Source: SZUA-365 sp049663345 (GTDB lineage: Bacteria > Bacteroidota > Ignavibacteria > SZUA-365). Taken from it: 64,000 nucleotides of DNA. Positions 45,227-54,393 of the stretch are shown in pieces. The notes below the pieces were generated by a model. That model was not told where the DNA came from, did not search any database, and saw only the letters and a list, made by a program, of their open reading frames with translations. The DNA lies in NCBI GenBank assembly GCA_049663345.1, contig JBATDG010000127.1:25047-89046 (forward strand), in the 5' to 3' direction. Every line of letters begins with the position of its first letter. Within the stretch, counting starts at the first letter, position 1. The position numbers and the translations under genes are program-made.

Positions 45227-45427
45227 TTATTTAACGCGGCAACCGATCTTGAGCGATACCTGATATTCGACAGTATCGTCATCGACCATACGGCCGCGCA
45301 TGGATGCTACTTCAAACCATGCGACTTGATGTGTTTTGGATGCTTCGTAAAGACCTTCCTTGATTGCGGCTTCAATGCTGTCGTTCGAAATGCCGACTAT
45401 TTCTCTGTACTCAAATGCTGCTGGCAT
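45227..45427 (-). CDS. Dodecin family flavin-binding protein
   Basis: 66 residues (MPAAFEYREIVGISNDSIEAAIKEGLYEASKTHQ...), the size and sequence of dodecin, a dodecameric storage protein for flavins or CoA. The single Trp in VAWFEVASMRG is the flavin-stacking residue expected in the family, and VDDDTVEYQVSLKIG is typical of the C-terminus. AAGGAG precedes the ATG. Flanked by the phosphorylase upstream and the peroxiredoxin downstream. Confidence 0.93.
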   Translation of the reverse strand: MPAAFEYREIVGISNDSIEAAIKEGLYEASKTHQVAWFEVASMRGRMVDDDTVEYQVSLKIGCRVK

Positions 45428-45487
45428 GTATGCTCCTTACAGAAAAGATAAACATGAATCGGTGTGCTGACGTTCCAGCACCCGGAA

Positions 45488-47614
45488 TTATTCTTCAGTC
45501 GTGTAGTACTTGGTCACGTAGTCAGACACCATGCGGTCGGTGTTGAATTCCGGAATAAGCGTTTCCATCGATTTGCGGATGCGCTGGATCCATTTTCGCG
45601 GTATGCCGTATTCGTCGCGGTCATAAAATTCGGGGATAACCTCGTTCTCGAGTATGGCGTGCAGGTAGGCTGCGTCGTTGGCGTCCTGCTGTTCCTGATC
45701 ATCCAGATTGGCATCGTCGCCAATGCTCCAGCCGTTGGCTCCGTTGTAGCCCTCCCGCCACCAGCCGTCCTGAATGCTCAGGTTGAGCCCGCCGTGAATG
45801 ACGATTTTCATACCGCTGGTGCCGCTGGCCTCCATCGGACGGCGGGGATTGTTCAGCCAGATATCAACTCCGGAAATCATGTGGCGTGCGACGTTGATAT
45901 CGTAATTCTCGAGAAAGACCACCTTCCCGAAAAGAGCTGGATTCTTGCTGTAGCCCACGATTTCCTGAATGAACTTCTTCCCCATGTCGTCGCGCGGATG
46001 CGCCTTGCCGGCGAAAACCAGCTGCAGCGGACGATCCGGATTGTTGATCATTTCCACGACGCGATTGAATTCCTTGAAGAACATCGGTGCGCGTTTGTAT
46101 GTGGCAAAGCGCCGCGCGAATCCGATTGTAAGGGCATCGGGATTGAGAATGTTGTCCTGCGCGATGTTGTAGTCCGCGCCGGATCGTTCATACTGTTGGC
46201 GCATTGTGCGGCGCACGTATTCGATCAGGTCGCGGCGCAATCCGTAGCGCAGCGCCCAGAGGTCTTCGTCGGGTATGAAATCGGAATCAGCGACCTGCTC
46301 CCAGATCGCCTTTTTCTTGAGATAGTAAATCCACTTCGCGCCGAGATGCTTGTGCCAGAACTGCCTCGTCCGGTTGGCCATCCAACCGAGAATATGGACA
46401 CCATTGGTAATGTGGCCGATGGGAACTTCCGACGGGTTGACGCCAAAAAATCCGGCCCACATTTCACGGCTCACCTGTCCATGCAGTTCGCTGACGCCAT
46501 TCGCCGCCCGTGAAAGCCGTAAAGCCAGCACGGTCATGCAGAAGGTCTCCTCCTGATCCTCGCTGTGCTCGCGTCCGTAGGAAAGCAGATCGCGATTCTC
46601 GAGACCAAGACTCTGCCGGAAACCGGACATAAGATGGTCGAGAAGATCCGGTGTGAAGCGGTCATGTCCCGCAGGTACCGGCGTGTGGGTGGTAAAGACG
46701 CACTTGCCGCGCACCCACTGCTCTGCTGCATCGCGGGCATCACCTGCTGCCAGGCGCTCTCGCAGCAGTTCGAGCGTGAGGAAGGCGCTGTGTCCCTCGT
46801 TCATATGATAGACGGTGGGATTCTTCCCGAGCTTCCGCAGAAAGCGCACGCCGCCGATGCCGAGTATGATCTCCTGCATGACACGCGTAGTGCTGTCGCC
46901 GCCGTACACGCGCGCAGTGATCTCGCGATAATGCAGATCGTTTTCCGGACGGTTTGTATCAAGCAGATAGAGCACGGTACGCCCGACGTTGACCCGATAC
47001 GCATGGAAGGTAACATTGCTGTGACCGATCTCGACAGATGCCGTAATGGCGTTGCCGGATTCATCAGTGACGAGGCTCACGGGCAGTTGGGCGGGATCAA
47101 TCAGTGGATAGCTTTCGTGCTGCCATCCGTCAGGGCCCAAGGTCTGCTGGAAATATCCGTTGCGGTAGAAAAGGCTGACGCCGGTGAAGGGTACACCAAG
47201 ATCGCTTGCTGATTTGGTATGGTCCCCCGCGAGAACACCCAGGCCGCCGGAATAGATCGGCAGACACTCATGCAGACCGAACTCGGCACTGAAATATGCA
47301 ACCTGTCGGCCGTCAGGACCCGACGTATGCTCGTTGTACCAAGTGTCTTTTTTCTCCAGATAGGCATCGAATTCCTGCAGTACGTTTTCTACACGTTCGA
47401 GGAACTCCCTTTCGCAGAGACGCGCCTGAAGTTCCTGATGCGAAATGGCTAAAAGCACGGCGACAGCGTTGTGATTGGACGACCGCCATTTCCTTTCAGA
47501 CAATGCCTTGAACAGATCCTGTGCCTTGGGATTCCAAGTCCACCAGAGATTATATGCCAGGCGGTTCAGTCCTTCGATTGCCTGACCGGTCCGCTGCATG
47601 AATGCTTCATTCAT
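45488..47614 (-). CDS. glgP: Alpha-glucan phosphorylase (GT35)
   Basis: 708 residues from the ATG at 47614 (GAGGAT upstream); a frame to 47758 exists but adds an atypical stretch. The N-terminal NRLAYNLWWTWNPKAQDLF and the FSAEFGLHECLPIYSGGLGVLAGDH block are those of the short bacterial glucan phosphorylases (DUF3417-containing). The PLP region is ASGTSGMKIVIHGGLNLSIQDGWW, with the lysine after SGM binding PLP, and the catalytic core continues through IGFARRFATYKRA. It releases glucose-1-phosphate from glycogen or maltodextrin. No glgA, glgB or glgC is in the window. The 266 bases upstream show no clear promoter. Confidence 0.93.
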   Translation of the reverse strand: MNEAFMQRTGQAIEGLNRLAYNLWWTWNPKAQDLFKALSERKWRSSNHNAVAVLLAISHQELQARLCEREFLERVENVLQEFDAYLEKKDTWYNEHTSGPDGRQVAYFSAEFGLHECLPIYSGGLGVLAGDHTKSASDLGVPFTGVSLFYRNGYFQQTLGPDGWQHESYPLIDPAQLPVSLVTDESGNAITASVEIGHSNVTFHAYRVNVGRTVLYLLDTNRPENDLHYREITARVYGGDSTTRVMQEIILGIGGVRFLRKLGKNPTVYHMNEGHSAFLTLELLRERLAAGDARDAAEQWVRGKCVFTTHTPVPAGHDRFTPDLLDHLMSGFRQSLGLENRDLLSYGREHSEDQEETFCMTVLALRLSRAANGVSELHGQVSREMWAGFFGVNPSEVPIGHITNGVHILGWMANRTRQFWHKHLGAKWIYYLKKKAIWEQVADSDFIPDEDLWALRYGLRRDLIEYVRRTMRQQYERSGADYNIAQDNILNPDALTIGFARRFATYKRAPMFFKEFNRVVEMINNPDRPLQLVFAGKAHPRDDMGKKFIQEIVGYSKNPALFGKVVFLENYDINVARHMISGVDIWLNNPRRPMEASGTSGMKIVIHGGLNLSIQDGWWREGYNGANGWSIGDDANLDDQEQQDANDAAYLHAILENEVIPEFYDRDEYGIPRKWIQRIRKSMETLIPEFNTDRMVSDYVTKYYTTEE

Positions 47615-47880
47615 CGAAAAATCCTCGATTCGTTTCGTGGAAAAATCCGCTCTGTCCTGACTTTCAAGCCAACCGTGGCCGGACCGCCGGTGCGCGGAAA
47701 CCCGTGCTTCCATGTGTTCGCGCCGTGGCTCAGAACAGGGAATACGGTGATAATTCAAAACAGAACAGGCAAAATAGCGGGATCAGCCGGAACTTCCAAC
47801 TCTCAAAATTTCTGCATCCTGATCTGGATCATTGACGCGTGGGGATTGTGATTTTCAGAGTACCGGAGTTGATACTAGTG

Positions 47881-49353
47881 TCAGGGACGCATCACTGAGG
47901 ACGGTTTTAGTGACGACTCTGATGGCCGTGAGAAGAGCAGGTTATCAGCGCGCAAGGCCCGGCGAATCACCATGACGCTATTATCATCCTGCAGGTGCGA
48001 ACATGCCTCTATCAGATGACCTGCGAGTGAATCGCGAAGCACGCGGCGCGTCTCCCCCGCTTCAAGCTGCAGCCAGGCATGCTGAGTGAACACGGTCCAG
48101 AGCATCGCACGCACACGTCGGGCGTCGCCGCGATGCGCATCGGCAGCAGCGAGCGCCTCACGGATGCGGAGTTCCGCCGCGTCGCTCTTGCCCCCCTTTC
48201 CGACGTAGTCCGAACCGGTCACCGCATGCATTGCCGCAGGATCCGGTGCGTCTCTTTCGATGCTCTTACGGAAGCGGCTGCGCAGCGTCACGTTGATCAG
48301 CGACGGAGCGTGTCCGACACCAGCGTCGTTGAGCAGATACACGATGCCCCGGCATTGCTCGGCAGTGAGATTGGTGTGGACCAGATCAAGTCCGGCACTC
48401 ATGAGCAATTCACCTGTGGCACCTTCGAGAATCGGAAGAAGCCTGAGGATGGCGCTGCGTATGAAGAGCCCTTGATTGTAGCAGCGATTGTGGTCGCCGA
48501 ACTGATAGCCCTTGCGCTGCCGCAGCGCCTGCAGTTCAGCTCCGGGATTCTCGAACCCGAGCAGCTCAAGGATTCCGTACGCATCGGAAAAGCCGATTTC
48601 CACGAAATATGGTACGCTGTCGCGCTGGCACATGCGGCCGATGCGGCGCTGCAGTTCCTGACGTCCCCGTGCCGCACGAACGTTGGAAATGATGTTCGAG
48701 GCCTCGTTTTTGTAGCCCAGCTCCGAATAGGTCCCGCGAGGGATGCTTGTGATGCGGATGGACGGTGCATTGAAATCCACCGTCAGCAAATGCAGCGCAT
48801 CGGCGCGTCCGCGGTCATGTCCGAGACGGCTGTCGATGCCGACGAGAAGAATATCCAGCGTGCGCGCCGAAGTGGTAGGGAGATTCCGGAGGACATCGTC
48901 TTCATTCTCTTGCACGGCAAAACGCAGCGCCGAGGGAAGAACAGCATGGCTGAATGTGTCTGGAGAATTGGGAGGTAAATTGACCGGCGCCGTCGGAAGC
49001 AGCCCGGAGGGCATCTCGGACCTGCGCGTTCCATCGACCTGCGAGTTTGTTTGCGCGCTGCCATCGAAAAGGCGGAGCACCGTTTTTTTGGCGTCCTCAC
49101 GAAAACCGGGCAGCAATTCAGCGTGCACGGTATTGATGGAAACAACGGCAGACTGCGCGGCTTCCTTTGCGGCGAGAACGCCCAAGGCACCGGGAGCGGG
49201 CGGAGCGTATTGCGGAGGTCCCACCCGGGCAATCAACGACCACACCGCGAAAAACGCGGCAACAGATGCGGCTGCCTGCATTGCATGACGAAGCAGCCGG
49301 CGCTTCCGCTGCTTGCGCAGCAGATATTGTCGATGCCGTTCGAAGGTGTTCAT
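47881..49353 (-). CDS. LytR-CpsA-Psr (LCP) family protein
   Basis: 490 residues. A basic N-terminus and one TM (about 22-42) anchor it in the inner membrane. After a 110-residue periplasmic linker comes an LCP domain starting at about 166: LDILLVGIDSRLGHDRGRADALHLLTVDF...IRITSIPRGTYSEL, which aligns with LLLGsDSR, the R-sD pair and the SIPRDTY signature; the usual Asp is Gly here. LCP enzymes transfer lipid-linked glycopolymers to peptidoglycan in monoderms. An unmatched C-terminal part of about 190 residues follows. It sits 51 nt downstream of the lytic transglycosylase gene. Confidence 0.72.
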   Translation of the reverse strand: MNTFERHRQYLLRKQRKRRLLRHAMQAAASVAAFFAVWSLIARVGPPQYAPPAPGALGVLAAKEAAQSAVVSINTVHAELLPGFREDAKKTVLRLFDGSAQTNSQVDGTRRSEMPSGLLPTAPVNLPPNSPDTFSHAVLPSALRFAVQENEDDVLRNLPTTSARTLDILLVGIDSRLGHDRGRADALHLLTVDFNAPSIRITSIPRGTYSELGYKNEASNIISNVRAARGRQELQRRIGRMCQRDSVPYFVEIGFSDAYGILELLGFENPGAELQALRQRKGYQFGDHNRCYNQGLFIRSAILRLLPILEGATGELLMSAGLDLVHTNLTAEQCRGIVYLLNDAGVGHAPSLINVTLRSRFRKSIERDAPDPAAMHAVTGSDYVGKGGKSDAAELRIREALAAADAHRGDARRVRAMLWTVFTQHAWLQLEAGETRRVLRDSLAGHLIEACSHLQDDNSVMVIRRALRADNLLFSRPSESSLKPSSVMRP

Positions 49354-49403
49354 ATGCGCCGGAGTCCGGTTTTCTGACCGGACCTTTGCGAAAATGAGGA
49401 ACG

Positions 49404-52400
49404 CTATTGCGTTGTATAGTAAACGATTTTCTGACCGATATTCAGGAAGCGACCCAGATCATTCCATTCCTTGAGTTTGGAAACCGGAATGTCGTACTTG
49501 CGCGAAATACTGTTGAGCGTCTCGCCTCTTTCGACAACATGCTCATGACGGATACCGTTAGCTGCCGAAACCGCACTCCCGTTTTGCGTCTCCGCATTTT
49601 CCAGCGGCGCGGTATTTTCGAGCTTGCCCGCTTTTGCCTGATCTGCTGCTTTATCCTGCCCAGCCGCCTTTGCCTGCACGGGGGCCTTCTGCTGCACTTT
49701 CGGAGCTGCATCGCTGCGGAGTGTGCCGGCCGCTCCGGGAGAGGCTACAGTGAGCTTTTGTCCGTTGACGATAGCGCTGGACTTCAATCCATTCAGCTTC
49801 TTCAGCTCCTCAACAGACATGCCCGCCGCACGAGCGATCCGGTACAGATTGTCGCCCGGCTGCACGGTGTATACGCCAGCTTCTGTGACGAGGGGGGCCT
49901 CGGAGCCATCATCGGTCACAGCTGCGGCCGCTGCTGCCTGATCGGATTTCACAGCATTTTCAATCTTAAATGGAGTCGCCGAAGTTTTAGTCTTGTCTGC
50001 TTTCTCAGCCGCTTCCGGCTTCACAGTCTTGTCTGCTTTCTCAGCCGCTTCCGGTTTCGATGCCGCTACGGTGACGGTCTTCATCGGCTCCGCCTTCGAG
50101 TGGCCGACGATAAGCTGCTGTCCGACCTGGATACTGGGCTCGGGGAGCGAGTTCCATTCCATAATCTGAGCGACGGTCACCCCGTGCATCACAGAAATGC
50201 GATAGAGGGTTTCGCCTTTCGTCACAGTATATAGGGAATCGTTCTGCTGCACCGTTGACGCGGTATTTGGAGAAACTGCTGCTGCAGTCGATGTCTTCTG
50301 ATCTTTCGTCGGGACTGCTTTCTCCGGAGCAGTTTTCGGAGCGTCGGGCATTATTTCCCGAGTCGATTTCTGTGACGTCGGCTCCTTCTTAGCGGATGCT
50401 TTTTCCTGGACCAGAATCTTTCCGTGAACGGCAGATTTTTTCGCATCGGGTTTCTCCTGCTGCAGCGATTGTTCGGCGCTGCCGGGAAGCAACTCGGTCT
50501 CCAATTTGAGCTTGCTGCCGCTGCGGATCTTCGTGCTCTTGAGTTCGTTCCATTCAATCAGATTCTGAATGGTAACATTGAATGTTTCGGCGATGCTGGC
50601 AAGCGTTTCGCCGCGCTGCACAGTGTATTCGAATTTTGAAGCGCTCGCACTTGCTTCGATGCCGCTGTCCGGGTTTTTCGCGATGGAAGGTGACGGCTGC
50701 TTCGTCGCTGCGCTGCTGCTGCCGCCGGAGGATACGCCTTCAGTTGACCGAAGCTCCGCGATTGTCGATGTGTCGCCGTTGAACTTCTGATCCCCTTTTA
50801 CCCAGACATCCATCGTTGAGCCGGCAAGGAGACGGTCATCGGAGGAAAGGCTGTTCCACGTCATCAGATCGGTGACTGTAACGCCGAAATTCCTTGCCAT
50901 GCCGCCAAGCGTCATGCCGCTCTCAACCTTGACAGTCAGTTTCTGCCGGCCGTTGGTATGGACGGTGGGATCGACTTCGCTGTCGGGGTTCGCGACATTG
51001 TCCATCGCCACCTTGTATGCGGTAGTAGCGACTGTTTCCTGTCTCGGGATACGCAGCACTTCACCGACTCGCAGTCGGCGAGCACTGCTGAGCTCGTTGG
51101 TCTTGATGATCTGACCGACGGTTACATGATATTTCTTCGCGAGCTTGTAGATAGTTTCGCCGCGGCGGACCTTATGGTCAACGATTACGGTCTCGGTTGT
51201 GCTGCGCACTTCCACGTTTCGGATGTTCGAAGCAAAGGTTTCGCTGCGTCCTTTGGGAATGCGAAGATCGAATTTTCGTGCCGGAGTGATCGATTGCAGA
51301 AGGGTAGGATTGAGCTCCTGCAGATCTTCCATGCTGGATCCGACAACAAGCGCCAGATCCTTGAGATGATAGGGCTTCTCAGTGGCAACGACGTCATACT
51401 CAAGCGGCCGGAGCGGCACAAGTTCTGCCATGTCGTATTCCTGCGGGTCCAGAGCAACAATAGATGCTGCAATAAAGCGCGGGACGTAATTCTGGGTCTC
51501 CTTCGGCAGGTATTCGCGTACTTCCCAGTAAGTTGGATGGGCTTTACCGGATTTTTTTATCGCCCTGGAAATTCGCCCTGCGCCAGCATTGTATGCCGCG
51601 AGCGCGAGATGCCAGTCATCAAAGCGATTGTAGAGGTCCCGCAGGTGCCGGGCTGCCGCACGCGTTGCTTTCTCCGGATCGCAGCGGTCGTCGGTGTGCC
51701 AGTCTCCCTTCAGGCCGTACATCTCGCCTGTGGACTTCAGGAACTGCCATAGTCCGACGCAAGCTGCCCAGGAGCGGGCGATAGGATTGACGCCGCTTTC
51801 TATCATCGTCAGAAAAATGATTTCATCGGGCATGCCCTCCTCTTTAAGGATGGGCCGCATAAGCGGGAAATAACGTCCTGAACGTTCGATCCATTTCACA
51901 AAATGCTTTCGCATTTTCGTCGTGAAATAGATGATGTTCTTCTCAACTTCCGGATTCAGCGGAAGCGGAATGACCGTGGGAGGCGGCTCCTTGAACGATA
52001 TAACCGAGAGATCGATCGTGTCAGCATCCGTGGATTCGTCCGCCAAGGTGGCGAGAGCGGACATCGGCAGTTCGAGATCCGATTGTTCGATAGTGCTCGC
52101 ACAGGCGCGGTAAAGAGTGCGCAAACGGGCTGACAGTTCAACGTAATTATCGTCATCATCGATATCAGGCAGGTAGCTGGCACGGTCCAGCTTCTCGGTT
52201 GCCAGCGTGCATTGGTTCACCGTGACCAGCGTATCGCCATTCTCAAGCGCCTTCGCTGCGAGCACGATATGCATTCGCGCGCGATCCAGCAGCGGTTCTT
52301 TCTCAAGTATGGTGACGTCAAGGGTGGGGGGAACTCCGTCAATTACCAGTTCAGGACGCGGCAGCAAAGGCGCGTTCGGATCGGGTGCGAGCGTATCGAG

Positions 52401-52547
52401 CAGTGCAGCCGTGGCGGAGCCGGAGTCGGAGCGTTCTTCCTTCGTCAGTTCCCCCTGTGAGGAACAGGCGACGGCAAACGCAGCGATCAAACCAGCAAAA
52501 AGGACGGATGAAATTCCCCGCATGTGGAACACATCGTTCAAGTGCAT
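49404..52547 (-). CDS. Lytic transglycosylase lipoprotein with six LysM domains (MltD-like)
   Basis: 1047 residues starting at ATG 52547 (GAGG six bases upstream; MHLNDVFHMRG). The lipobox FAVACSSQ gives an acylated cysteine near residue 27. The SLT domain has catalytic Glu in FLTMIESGVNP, then GLWQFLKSTGEMYGL and LALAAYNAGAGRI. Six LysM units (opening VRRGETIYKLA, VESGMTLGGMA, VQRGETLASIA, VTKGETLYRIS, VQPGDNLYRIA, VERGETLNSIS) follow, plus one weak extra, with lysine/alanine-rich linkers. A 36-bp direct duplication at 49991-50062 encodes two KPEAAEKADKT repeats. E. coli MltD has two LysM; six is unusually many. Outer-membrane anchored peptidoglycan cleavage is inferred. Confidence 0.9.
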   Translation of the reverse strand: MHLNDVFHMRGISSVLFAGLIAAFAVACSSQGELTKEERSDSGSATAALLDTLAPDPNAPLLPRPELVIDGVPPTLDVTILEKEPLLDRARMHIVLAAKALENGDTLVTVNQCTLATEKLDRASYLPDIDDDDNYVELSARLRTLYRACASTIEQSDLELPMSALATLADESTDADTIDLSVISFKEPPPTVIPLPLNPEVEKNIIYFTTKMRKHFVKWIERSGRYFPLMRPILKEEGMPDEIIFLTMIESGVNPIARSWAACVGLWQFLKSTGEMYGLKGDWHTDDRCDPEKATRAAARHLRDLYNRFDDWHLALAAYNAGAGRISRAIKKSGKAHPTYWEVREYLPKETQNYVPRFIAASIVALDPQEYDMAELVPLRPLEYDVVATEKPYHLKDLALVVGSSMEDLQELNPTLLQSITPARKFDLRIPKGRSETFASNIRNVEVRSTTETVIVDHKVRRGETIYKLAKKYHVTVGQIIKTNELSSARRLRVGEVLRIPRQETVATTAYKVAMDNVANPDSEVDPTVHTNGRQKLTVKVESGMTLGGMARNFGVTVTDLMTWNSLSSDDRLLAGSTMDVWVKGDQKFNGDTSTIAELRSTEGVSSGGSSSAATKQPSPSIAKNPDSGIEASASASKFEYTVQRGETLASIAETFNVTIQNLIEWNELKSTKIRSGSKLKLETELLPGSAEQSLQQEKPDAKKSAVHGKILVQEKASAKKEPTSQKSTREIMPDAPKTAPEKAVPTKDQKTSTAAAVSPNTASTVQQNDSLYTVTKGETLYRISVMHGVTVAQIMEWNSLPEPSIQVGQQLIVGHSKAEPMKTVTVAASKPEAAEKADKTVKPEAAEKADKTKTSATPFKIENAVKSDQAAAAAAVTDDGSEAPLVTEAGVYTVQPGDNLYRIARAAGMSVEELKKLNGLKSSAIVNGQKLTVASPGAAGTLRSDAAPKVQQKAPVQAKAAGQDKAADQAKAGKLENTAPLENAETQNGSAVSAANGIRHEHVVERGETLNSISRKYDIPVSKLKEWNDLGRFLNIGQKIVYYTTQ

Positions 52548-52719
52548 AAAACCTCGGGGCGGGTGGATGGAAGACTCGCCGAATAGCAGCATGTAATGTC
52601 CGGCGACGAGATCATCCGGCGTCATTCACCGAATCTGAGTCAACAGGAAAACTACGAATGTATCTTGAGAAAATCAATGAAATGAAAGCCGTAAGATATT
52701 GGAATCATTGAGCACTCCC

Positions 52720-54387
52720 TTATCTGGTTTGAGCCGGAGAACCTGTCCCATTCACTCCGTCCGCTTCGGCAGTCTTTTCGAAAACAAGTACGCCAAATCT
52801 CTGATCTGCGTCAATGAATTGTTCGAGCAATTTGTAATGGGGGTCCTGTTGGAAAAAGTCCATAGGTACGTTGCCGCCAAATTGACTGTTGCCGTAATGG
52901 CTGTCCCAGACGATCACGGAGCCCGGGGTGGCTTTCTCGAGGGACTCCAAACGCAAGCCCCTGTCCCGGTTCGTGTCGTTAATATCGATGTCTGCGAAAT
53001 ACCGGAAGAGCACATGATTCCCGTAGAGCGGACGCTGCTGAAACTCCTCCGGCTGTGCGAGATACCACTCGGCGACTTGCTTTACTGTGCCCGCCTCGTC
53101 GTCGAGCTTGCGCGGCTTCTCCGCATACACGGTGAAGCCGATGAGCCCCACGATCAGCAGAGCGCTGACCACCTTTGCATTCAGAATTCGCAGCGAGGCG
53201 TAGGATGCATACACAAGCAGCAATGCCCCGATCACGAGCACATGATCGTACCGCGGCTGATCGATGAGAACGAAACCGTTCGTCTCGCGAGCAAGGAACA
53301 GGAAACTGATCAGTGTGAATCCACCAAGTATGGCGTAGTTGATCACGGGCTTGCGGCCGTCAAACATGGCGTTGACTCCCTTCGCGGCGTAAATCGCCGT
53401 GAGCGGCGCGACGGAAAGCAGGTAGCGCCAGTGACCGGGATTCGCTCCGAAATTCGGGACATCCCACGCAGAAATCACTGCCCATGCAAACATGACCGTG
53501 AAGGTAAAAAAGAAAAATCCGTGTTCGTTCAACTGAGGTTTCAGGCGATCGAAGGGGAAGAATGTTTTCAGGTAGCCCAGCGTCAGCAGAGGAAGTACGA
53601 CCGGCCCCACCATGTAGACATAGGTTTCGAAGTAATGCCAGAAGGGCTTGTGCGGCACGTCGACACCGAGGCCGATGCGCTGCATGTCATCGAGCATCCA
53701 CATCGGATTGCCGGTTGCCAGCCAGCCGATGAGTGCAAGCACGACAGGTGTCCAGGCCAGCAGCAGAAAGGGCAGCCACTGTTTTCGCATGAGAAAGAGC
53801 ACTCCCAGGCCGATACTCACGAGCGCGAATTCCTGACGGATGGAAAAAACGTACGAGGATGCGAGCGCCGCCCAGATCCACCGTTCTTTATAATAGAAGT
53901 AGAGCGAAAGTACGATAAACAGCGCGGCGGTGATTTCTGAATATGTGCGAAAGGACAGCTGCAGATACAAAGGCTGCGCGGCGAGAAACAAAGCGGCGAA
54001 CGAAGCATTCTTCATCTTCATCGCACGGCCGAGCTTGTAGGTCATCACCACTGTCAGCGCTGCGACGAAGCAATGTGCAATCAGGACCCCGGTGAAGCCG
54101 AAGAGTCCGGGCAGCACCATAAGTATCTTCCATCCGGGCTTGGGCTGATTGCCCATGATGCTGAATGGTTCGCCCCAGAATTGGCGGATGTTGCGGTAAT
54201 GTCCGATTTCGTCGTCCTGATAAAAACCGGTCGATCCGTGACTGAACCAATAGTACAGCAATACGAGCAGCGGAATCAGGTACCAGATGTACTTGTCCAG
54301 AAACTCATCGAGATTGAAGGCAGCTGGAATCGTCACCGACTCGCTTTTTCCACCGCTGCTGCGTTTGCCCATTTTATTCTTTGCCAT
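52720..54387 (-). CDS. GT39-like membrane glycosyltransferase (polytopic)
   Basis: 555 residues with about twelve TM segments and a short cytoplasmic basic N-terminus (MAKNKMGKRSSGGKSE). The first periplasmic loop has FYQDDEIGHYRN, an Asp-Asp-Glu motif as in the PMT/ArnT (GT-C) family where the Asp is catalytic. It would transfer a sugar from polyprenyl-phosphate to a periplasmic acceptor. The donor is not evident. A partner gene (GT4) starts 6 nt upstream on the same strand, giving one transcription unit. Confidence 0.75.
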   Translation of the reverse strand: MAKNKMGKRSSGGKSESVTIPAAFNLDEFLDKYIWYLIPLLVLLYYWFSHGSTGFYQDDEIGHYRNIRQFWGEPFSIMGNQPKPGWKILMVLPGLFGFTGVLIAHCFVAALTVVMTYKLGRAMKMKNASFAALFLAAQPLYLQLSFRTYSEITAALFIVLSLYFYYKERWIWAALASSYVFSIRQEFALVSIGLGVLFLMRKQWLPFLLLAWTPVVLALIGWLATGNPMWMLDDMQRIGLGVDVPHKPFWHYFETYVYMVGPVVLPLLTLGYLKTFFPFDRLKPQLNEHGFFFFTFTVMFAWAVISAWDVPNFGANPGHWRYLLSVAPLTAIYAAKGVNAMFDGRKPVINYAILGGFTLISFLFLARETNGFVLIDQPRYDHVLVIGALLLVYASYASLRILNAKVVSALLIVGLIGFTVYAEKPRKLDDEAGTVKQVAEWYLAQPEEFQQRPLYGNHVLFRYFADIDINDTNRDRGLRLESLEKATPGSVIVWDSHYGNSQFGGNVPMDFFQQDPHYKLLEQFIDADQRFGVLVFEKTAEADGVNGTGSPAQTR

Positions 54388-54393
54388 ATTTAT

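Noticed and set aside
52699..53940. A 413-codon plus-strand frame
   Set aside because: Antisense of the GT39-like membrane protein; no known motif and no SD.
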